Below are positions 21,374 to 26,870 of a stretch of 26,870 nt of DNA, piece by piece; position 1 is the first letter of the stretch; every line of letters starts with the position of its first letter. Under the pieces are notes generated by a model. It made no database searches and was not told the DNA's origin. It saw only the letters and a program-made list of their open reading frames with translations. Source of the stretch: a virus; IMG/VR virus record IMGVR_UViG_3300010885_001797, positions 1-26,870 of that record. The stretch is one strand, 5' to 3'. Made by a program: the position numbers and the translations under genes.

Positions 21374-21928
21374 ATGGGATTCTTTGACAGCTTAGTCCCC
21401 ACAGAACAATATCAAGCCCAAACGCTGGCTAAACAATCTGGCGGTCAGGGTGCGCCTATACCAATGCCTCCAGCACAACCAGCTATGGCTCCTGCAGGAT
21501 TGCCAGGTATGCAGCCTCAACGCTTTGCAAAAGGCGGTTTAGCTGCTGCAAATAGCCAAATTGAACAAACCCAAATCATGAAGGTTTTTGAACATTACTT
21601 TAGAAATCTTGGCGTTGACGTAAAACAAGGCATGGTTAACTTAAAAAAAGAAATTGACCAAGGATTAGAGTTAATTCCATTTGAAAGCTCTGTTATGGGT
21701 TACAAGCCTTTAGGTAATAACGCTGCTCAAATCCATTTCTTTACAGTTGGAACAATGAAAGATTTGGTAGATGATATGCAATATTTCTTTAAATACCTTA
21801 AAGATCAAGGTGTTAGAACCGTTTATGATACTCTTCCAGCCCCTATTACTACGCAAATGTTGGTTAAGATGGGTGCTAAAGTAGAAAAATCAGACAATCC
21901 TAAGTACAAATTAAAAGCAACAATATGA
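21374..21928 (+). CDS. Ejection-region protein with FAKGGL motif, possible GNAT-like domain
   Basis: A 184-residue protein. Residues 20-50 are a Pro/Ala/Gln-rich linker, then FAKGGLAAAN (51-60). The C-terminal half (ESSVMGYKPLGNNAAQIHFF, TVGTMKDLVDDMQYFFKYLK, then TTQMLVKMGAKVEKSD) has an alternating alpha/beta pattern and an ending that resembles the last strand-helix-strand of GNAT acyltransferases, but the acetyl-CoA loop is not obvious. GAGG (21365-21368) supports the ATG. It overlaps the cupin-like gene by ATGA. The fold assignment is tentative. Confidence 0.65.
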   Translation: MGFFDSLVPTEQYQAQTLAKQSGGQGAPIPMPPAQPAMAPAGLPGMQPQRFAKGGLAAANSQIEQTQIMKVFEHYFRNLGVDVKQGMVNLKKEIDQGLELIPFESSVMGYKPLGNNAAQIHFFTVGTMKDLVDDMQYFFKYLKDQGVRTVYDTLPAPITTQMLVKMGAKVEKSDNPKYKLKATI

Positions 21929-22341
21929 CAGACTTAGCTGTTAAACAAGATCTCGATATACCTATATCTGAAAAGGTAGAGAAATTGCTTGCACAAGTCC
22001 AGCAAATGCCACAAGTAGATTGCCAGACTAAACATTACTTTGGGCCAAGCATCTACATTCGTGAAGTAACTATGCCAGCTGGTGCAGTTGTTATTGGCAA
22101 ACCACATAGAAAAGACCATATGTGCGTTATGTTGCAGGGCAGAATGATTATTGTGGACGCAGAAGGCAATCAAAAGGAACTTGTAGCACCAATGACTTTT
22201 GTTGGTAGCGCAGGACGAAAAGTAGCTTATATCCTAGAAACAACGGTATTTCAGAATATCCTAGCTACCGATGAAACAGATATAGAAGTATTGGAAAATA
22301 TGCTAGTTGATAATACCCAGCCGATGCTGGAAGGAGAATAA
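21925..22341 (+). CDS. Cupin-like protein
   Basis: A 138-residue protein. KPHRKDHMCVMLQGRMIIVD (59-78) resembles the first cupin motif (His61 and His65 as possible metal ligands, Gly72), followed by beta strands LVAPMTFVGSAGRKVAYIL. The N-terminal 35 residues are an amphipathic helix (KVEKLLAQVQQMPQVDCQTK). The second cupin motif with its His is not clear, so it may be a structural beta-barrel rather than an enzyme. Its place among ejection genes suggests a virion or assembly role. It ends one base before the next ATG, contributing that gene's AAGGAG site. Confidence 0.65.
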   Translation: MTDLAVKQDLDIPISEKVEKLLAQVQQMPQVDCQTKHYFGPSIYIREVTMPAGAVVIGKPHRKDHMCVMLQGRMIIVDAEGNQKELVAPMTFVGSAGRKVAYILETTVFQNILATDETDIEVLENMLVDNTQPMLEGE

Positions 22342-22342
22342 T

Positions 22343-24112
22343 ATGGCAGTCGTTGCTTCCGCTACAGGCGCAGCAGTATTTGGTTTATCAGGCGTTGCAG
22401 CTGGTTTAGCTGGTGGCGCTCTTCTTGGAGCTGGTATTGGCGGTTTATATAGCGCTGTTACTGGCGATGGCAATATCCTAAACAGCATGTTAACTGGCGG
22501 TCTTATTGGCGGTGCTGCTGGTGGATTGGGCGCTGCTTATGCTGCTCCTGCCGTTGCTCCTGGTGCAACTGGTCTTGGTGCAACTGGCGCAGCGGCATCT
22601 ACAGTTAGCACTACAACTCCAGCTTTAACTGCAGCACAAACAGCAGCAGCAAATGCAGCTTTAGCTGGCGGTGAAACTACAGCTGGAATGATAGAGGCAA
22701 ATGCAGCTAATGAAGCAGCTAAATTAGCAGCACAAGAAGCAGCTAAAAAAGTAGCAACAACAAGCGGAATGAATATGCTTGGTTATGGTTTAGCTGGAAC
22801 GGCTGCAATGCAATTATTAGGTAATAAGAAAACTGGCGCTGGTGGACCAACAGATCCTGGCATGATTCGCCCTTATGAGTTTTCCTCAAATCCAACTGCA
22901 GCAACAGGAAAATATCCATCTCCTTACGCAACAGCGCAATATGATGCGGCTGGTATGCCTATTATGGATACTAGAGAACGCAATTACTTTGACCAAAAAT
23001 ATACAGCTTTAACCCCTTATTCTGCTAAAACAGGCACTGTAAATCCTAATGTACCTGCTCCAATAGGCGCTGCTGGTGGTGGATTAATGGCTGTAGGTGG
23101 ACCAGTAGAACGCATGACTCAAAACGTCATGGGCGGTCAGGGAAATATGTTTCCACAGAGCCAACAAGAGCATACTTACTTTGCTACCCCAACTCAGATG
23201 CCAGCTTCTGCGGAAGTCATTCGTTCTGACTATGACGCCAAGACTAATCCTTACACTGGCGTAATGATGGCTAATGGCGGTATTGCTAAATTTTCCGATA
23301 AAGGCATGGTTGACGAAGAAGCCGAGCTAAGAAAAACGGTAATGAACAATCTTAAAAAGTTAAACCCAGAGCAAATGCAAAATGTAATGGGTAGCTTTCA
23401 AGAAGAAGGCATGCGTGAAAAACAGTTCTTAATGAAGAACATGCCTAACTATGCAGAAGCCATGAGACCATCTATATCTAGCATGGTTGAGGGCGCTCAA
23501 TATGGTGACAGAATGGCACAATCTTATGGTGGACAACCTAGAGATGTTAATGTAATGCCCCGTATTCAAGACGTTAATAACTATGGTGGAATAGCTTCTA
23601 TTGGTCAACAAGTAGATCCAGATACCAGAGTTAACATGATGGCTGATCTTCAACGCACTCCGTATGATCGCAACGCTTTAGAGGCTGTTCGCAGAGTTGG
23701 AGCTGGTATAGACCGCAAGATTGGCAAAGATGCTAACTTATCAGCCTATTATGAGCAAGACCCAATGGGACGCAACAAAGCTGGTGGATTACGTTATACC
23801 CAAAATTTTGCTATGGGTGGCGCAGCTGATCTTGGTGATTACTCTGATGGTGGTCGTTTGCTAAAAGGTCCAGGCGATGGCGTTTCTGATGACATTCCAG
23901 CTACGATTGCAGGAAAACAGCCAGCTAGATTAGCAGATGGTGAGTTTGTTATTCCAGCCAGAATTGTATCTGAAATAGGTAATGGCTCTACTGATGCTGG
24001 AGCTAAACGTCTATATGCCATGATGGATCGTATTCAAGAAGGTCGCAAGAAAACCATTGGTAAAAAGAATGTGGCAAAAGATACAAAGGCTAAAAAACAC
24101 TTATTAGCATAA
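22343..24112 (+). CDS. Internal virion / DNA-ejection protein
   Basis: A 589-residue protein starting at ATG 22343 (AAGGAG at 22331-22336); an in-frame upstream start lies inside the cupin-like gene. The N-terminal 60 residues are hydrophobic and Gly/Ala-rich (GVAAGLAGGALLGAGIGGLY, LTGGLIGGAAGGLGAA), a glycine-zipper type membrane-active segment expected of ejected proteins. An Ala-rich helix follows. MANGGIAKF lies near 309-317. The C-terminus (GPGDGVSDDIPATIAGKQPA, RLADGEFVIPARIVSEIGNG, AGAKRLYAMMDRI) is a conserved domain I recall from phage ejection proteins. Likely released into the cell envelope with DNA. Confidence 0.8.
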   Translation: MAVVASATGAAVFGLSGVAAGLAGGALLGAGIGGLYSAVTGDGNILNSMLTGGLIGGAAGGLGAAYAAPAVAPGATGLGATGAAASTVSTTTPALTAAQTAAANAALAGGETTAGMIEANAANEAAKLAAQEAAKKVATTSGMNMLGYGLAGTAAMQLLGNKKTGAGGPTDPGMIRPYEFSSNPTAATGKYPSPYATAQYDAAGMPIMDTRERNYFDQKYTALTPYSAKTGTVNPNVPAPIGAAGGGLMAVGGPVERMTQNVMGGQGNMFPQSQQEHTYFATPTQMPASAEVIRSDYDAKTNPYTGVMMANGGIAKFSDKGMVDEEAELRKTVMNNLKKLNPEQMQNVMGSFQEEGMREKQFLMKNMPNYAEAMRPSISSMVEGAQYGDRMAQSYGGQPRDVNVMPRIQDVNNYGGIASIGQQVDPDTRVNMMADLQRTPYDRNALEAVRRVGAGIDRKIGKDANLSAYYEQDPMGRNKAGGLRYTQNFAMGGAADLGDYSDGGRLLKGPGDGVSDDIPATIAGKQPARLADGEFVIPARIVSEIGNGSTDAGAKRLYAMMDRIQEGRKKTIGKKNVAKDTKAKKHLLA

Positions 24113-24544
24113 ATGATACAAAGCGCCCAGTCATATGAAGCCAAGCAAATTGCATCAGATATATTGCTTAAAGAAGTTGGCGTTCAGCCCTGTGGCGATT
24201 TGCAAGCATTGTTTTGGGTAGATGAAGAGAATAAAATTGAATGGGTTATAGGTTATACAGCTTTTATAGGAAAGACATGCCAAATGCACATGGTTAATCT
24301 TAAAGGTGGTTATACCCCTAAAGGTTTGCTATTTGGTGCTTTTGATTACCCATTTAATTATTTAGGCGTAGAAAAAGCAATTGGAATATTAAACAGTTTT
24401 AATACTAGGGCTGTTGAATATGACAAGAAATTAGGGTTTACTGAGGTTGTGCGCTTAGAAGGTATGCACGATGACGGTGGAGATTTGATTGTTATGGAAA
24501 TGAATAAAGCTGACTGTCGCTGGATCAAGGAACGCAAAAAATGA
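24113..24544 (+). CDS. GNAT-family acetyltransferase-like protein
   Basis: A 143-residue protein. The C-terminal NSFNTRAVEYDKKLGFTEVV, then DDGGDLIVMEM, is a classic GNAT ending (N-x-x-A-x-x-x-x-KLGF, then an acidic GD and hydrophobic strand). The central GGYTPKGLLFGAFDYPF is where the acetyl-CoA loop would lie. Small GNAT-fold proteins occur among ejection genes of podoviruses (P22 gp14, T7 gp13), so it may be a structural or assembly factor rather than an active enzyme. It starts directly after the preceding stop and overlaps the next gene by ATGA. Confidence 0.8.
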   Translation: MIQSAQSYEAKQIASDILLKEVGVQPCGDLQALFWVDEENKIEWVIGYTAFIGKTCQMHMVNLKGGYTPKGLLFGAFDYPFNYLGVEKAIGILNSFNTRAVEYDKKLGFTEVVRLEGMHDDGGDLIVMEMNKADCRWIKERKK

Positions 24545-26805
24545 GATATACACTAGATTCAATGTTGCCTGAACAGGCTTTTTCCCCACGCTTAGGTCGT
24601 GGTTTTGGTGCTGGCGGTATGACGCTTGAAGGCGGTGGTAAAGGTGGTGGTGGTGGTAGCGCTCCACAACAACAGTCATCTAGCCAAACTACTATTCCAG
24701 AATACGCTCGTCCCTATGTCGAAAACATGCTTGGTAAGACTGAGGCTTTAACTGACATTAATCAGAATCCTTACCAAACTTATTCAGGCCAACGGATTGC
24801 TGGGTTTTCACCCATGCAACAAAAAGCATTTGGTGATGTTGGAAATATGCAACCTGCATCTCAAATTGGGCAAGGAAGTGGTTTAGCTGCTGCTTCTGGA
24901 TTAGGATCAATTGGAACAGCTGGTCAAATGGGTCAAGTTGGTCAGCAATATGCTAATCAAGCCACCAATCCATATGCTCAACAAGCATATATGTCTCCTT
25001 ACATTCAGAACGCATTACAGCCACAGTTAGCTGAAATGAATCGCCAGTATGGTATTACTGGCAATCAAATGAAAGGTCAAGCTGTAGGTCAAGGCGCTTT
25101 TGGTGGCAATCGTCAGGCTTTAATGCAAGCTGAGAATGAGCGCAACAAAAATATGGCTATGAATGCAGCAATTGGTTCTGGCTATCAGAACGCTTTTCAA
25201 GCTGCTCAACAAGCTCAACAGTTTGGTGCTGGTTTAGGATTACAAGGATTACAAGGTCAGTTACAAGGTTTAGGACAAGCTAACCAAGCAGCTAGTACAT
25301 TAGGTCAATTGGGTCAAACTCAGTATGGTCAACAAATGGGAATTAACCAAGCCCAGCAAAATGTTGGAGCAATTCAACAAGCACAAGCTCAACAAGGATT
25401 GGATACTGCTTACCAAGACTTCCTCAAGCAAAAGAACTATCCATACCAACAGCTGGCATTCATGTCAGATATGACCCGTGGCATACCATTGTCACAGCAA
25501 TCTCAATCAATTTACTCTGCCCCTCCTAATGCCGCATCTCAACTTGGCGGTTTAGGTATGTCTGCTTTAGGTATCTATGGTATGTCTGGTGGCTTTAAAG
25601 GCGCTCCAACTGGAAAAGAAGGCGGATTGATGTCTGCCAAAGCGTACAAAGAAGGCGGTCTAACGTATGCGGGTGGTGGTGATATCTCTTTGATGACCGA
25701 TAAAGAATTAACAGAAATGTTAAACAATCCAACTACCGACCCTATTACTGCAGCTGAGATTGAAAAGTTATTGATGTTGCACCGCAGAATGGCTATGAAC
25801 CCAGAATCAGAACAGATTATGGCTCCAGCCCTTGGGCGTTCTGGTGTTGCCTCAATTGGCACTGGTGATATGGTTCCAGAAGGTATGGCAGCTGGCGCTG
25901 GAGGCGGTATTGTTGCTTTTGCTGATAGAGGTGTAGTAAATCTAAAAGACCCAAGGCTATCTGATAGCACTGCAGAACGTAGAAAAATGTTGCAGGAAAG
26001 AGAAAGCGCAATGTTTAAGCGTTTGTTTGAAGACCAAGATCCATTCAAAGAATCTAAGACTTCTGAAGAAACTACTCGTAAACAGTTAGCGGAAAGCCAA
26101 CAAATGGCTCCATGGGAAGCGGTGGCTTATGCAGGTTTAGGTGCAGCGCAAGGACATCCTGATCCAGCATTACGTCAAAACTTTTTATCTAATCTAGCTT
26201 ATGGCGCTGAAAAAGGTCTAGGCGCTTATGGAAAACGCAAATCAGAACAAGCTGATATTAATAAGTTTTTAACTGGTCAAATAGAAAAAAGAGAAGCATC
26301 TAAATTTGGCAGAGATGTTGCACTGCAAAATGCTTTGACTACTTCATTAGGTCAAATGGATGCTCGTGAACTTGGTGTTCTTAATGCTAAAACTAATCAA
26401 GCATTGGCTGCTTCTACGGCAGAATCTAATTTACGACTTAAGTATGCAACCTTGTGGAAAGATACTTTGGACGATACTAAAGACAAGATGCTTAAACAAG
26501 ATCCGTTTAATCAACTATATCGTAAAGACCCAGCTGGATTTAACCGTGCAGCCGAGTTAGAAGCTAAACGTACTATGCCTGAAGAAGCATTGAGGATTTT
26601 GGGTAAAACAGCAGCAATTGAGGAAAAACCAGTTGTGCCAGCTCCTGGTGGTAAACCAGCACCTGCTCCTGTCCCAACAAGTTATCCAGTACCTACCGCA
26701 GCAGCAATTAATGCGTTAAAATCTAGAACAGATAAAGATGTAGCAGTACAACAGTTTGATAAAATATTTGGACCAGGTGCAGCAAGTAAGATATTAGGTA
26801 AGTAA
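24541..26805 (+). CDS. Large internal virion / DNA-ejection protein
   Basis: A 754-residue protein. A Gly-rich N-terminus (residues 20-45) is followed by IPEYARPYVENMLGKTEALT and GQRIAGFSPMQQKAF, then Gln/Ala/Gly-rich helices (about 130-300) including GQGAFGGNRQALMQAENERN, a segment I recall from phage ejection proteins. The motifs GKEGGL (358-363) and YKEGGL (369-374) lie before MTDKELTEMLNN, and GGGIVAFADRG near 458-468. The C-terminal third is charged and helical with a Pro-rich linker and a short terminal domain. ATGA couples it to the GNAT gene. An envelope-spanning ejection role is inferred. Confidence 0.8.
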   Translation: MRYTLDSMLPEQAFSPRLGRGFGAGGMTLEGGGKGGGGGSAPQQQSSSQTTIPEYARPYVENMLGKTEALTDINQNPYQTYSGQRIAGFSPMQQKAFGDVGNMQPASQIGQGSGLAAASGLGSIGTAGQMGQVGQQYANQATNPYAQQAYMSPYIQNALQPQLAEMNRQYGITGNQMKGQAVGQGAFGGNRQALMQAENERNKNMAMNAAIGSGYQNAFQAAQQAQQFGAGLGLQGLQGQLQGLGQANQAASTLGQLGQTQYGQQMGINQAQQNVGAIQQAQAQQGLDTAYQDFLKQKNYPYQQLAFMSDMTRGIPLSQQSQSIYSAPPNAASQLGGLGMSALGIYGMSGGFKGAPTGKEGGLMSAKAYKEGGLTYAGGGDISLMTDKELTEMLNNPTTDPITAAEIEKLLMLHRRMAMNPESEQIMAPALGRSGVASIGTGDMVPEGMAAGAGGGIVAFADRGVVNLKDPRLSDSTAERRKMLQERESAMFKRLFEDQDPFKESKTSEETTRKQLAESQQMAPWEAVAYAGLGAAQGHPDPALRQNFLSNLAYGAEKGLGAYGKRKSEQADINKFLTGQIEKREASKFGRDVALQNALTTSLGQMDARELGVLNAKTNQALAASTAESNLRLKYATLWKDTLDDTKDKMLKQDPFNQLYRKDPAGFNRAAELEAKRTMPEEALRILGKTAAIEEKPVVPAPGGKPAPAPVPTSYPVPTAAAINALKSRTDKDVAVQQFDKIFGPGAASKILGK

Positions 26806-26831
26806 CTGCACACAATTTAAAGGATTGCTTT

Positions 26832-26870
26832 ATGGCAACTAAGCCAGAGGATATAAACCCGTTTGCCCAA
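26832..26870 (+). CDS. Partial gene at window edge, probable further virion protein
   Basis: ATG 26832 with AAAGG (26819-26823) eight bases upstream opens MATKPEDINPFAQ and runs off the window. The position after the ejection proteins suggests a further, possibly very large, internal virion protein, but the visible 13 residues do not allow identification. Confidence 0.6.
   Translation, partial: MATKPEDINPFAQ

Noticed and set aside
22307-22342. Upstream in-frame start for the 22343 ejection protein
   Set aside because: It lies within the cupin-like gene, and AAGGAG at 22331 clearly serves the ATG at 22343.
25575-26048. 157-codon open frame on the minus strand
   Set aside because: It is antisense to the ejection protein gene; no family features and no promoter or ribosome site.
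1-26870. tRNA genes, insertion sequences, integrase or attachment sites
   Set aside because: No cloverleaf-like segments, transposase motifs or recombinase genes were seen; the non-coding gaps are too short to hold them, apart from 2032-2178, which holds only the items listed.

Overview
This window is a segment of a tailed double-stranded DNA phage genome, most likely a podovirus with a short tail. Every supportable gene (39, the last one cut by the window edge) lies on the + strand. The genes are packed into what looks like one long late transcription unit, with many stop/start overlaps of the ATGA or TAATG type, typical of a virion-structure and lysis module. No terminase, portal, replication, integrase, tRNA or host metabolic genes are present, so the packaging genes probably lie upstream of base 1. 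The moderately AT-rich composition, the protein families and the two 2-oxoglutarate-dependent oxygenases resemble uncultured aquatic phages of proteobacteria. The host is an inference and cannot be read from this window.

Layout. 11-2031: pre-capsid protein, decoration-like capsid protein and HK97-fold major capsid protein, closed by a strong intrinsic terminator (2042-2073). 2032-2178: the longest non-coding stretch, with an inverted repeat and a short upstream frame in phase with the next gene. 2179-3228: two beta-rich virion proteins. 3221-5312: six small proteins, mostly lysine/glycine-rich, several sharing short C-terminal motifs. 5309-8262: two head-to-tail adaptor-like proteins flanking a zinc-ribbon protein and three small proteins. 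8259-16292: tail-fibre and receptor-binding region: fibre base proteins, a 965-residue fibre with a glycine-rich tip, a 2OG oxygenase, a tandem-repeat protein, and two related tail-collar fibres. 16313-18394: lysis cassette (coiled-coil membrane protein, 3TM-type holin, second small holin-like protein, another 2OG oxygenase, M15 peptidase endolysin). 18406-21335: tail nozzle-like protein and a small fibre-linked protein. 21374-26870: DNA-ejection region, in which large internal virion proteins alternate with a cupin-like gene and one or two acetyltransferase-like genes, recalling the P22 14-7-20-16 arrangement.

Together the genes make the capsid, stabilise packaged DNA, attach the short tail, recognise the host, eject DNA and lyse the cell. 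The most interesting signals are: (i) a shared [FYH]-x-x-GG motif and an ADGxxx[KR]GKT motif spread over otherwise unrelated virion proteins; (ii) small beta-rich plug-in modules inserted into adaptor and nozzle genes, one apparently inside another; (iii) a protein built from about twelve 20-residue tandem repeats; (iv) two collar fibres with conserved flanks around a divergent cassette; (v) a short frame separated from a virion gene by a single in-frame TGA. Family assignments come from reading the translated sequence and recall, not from database searches.
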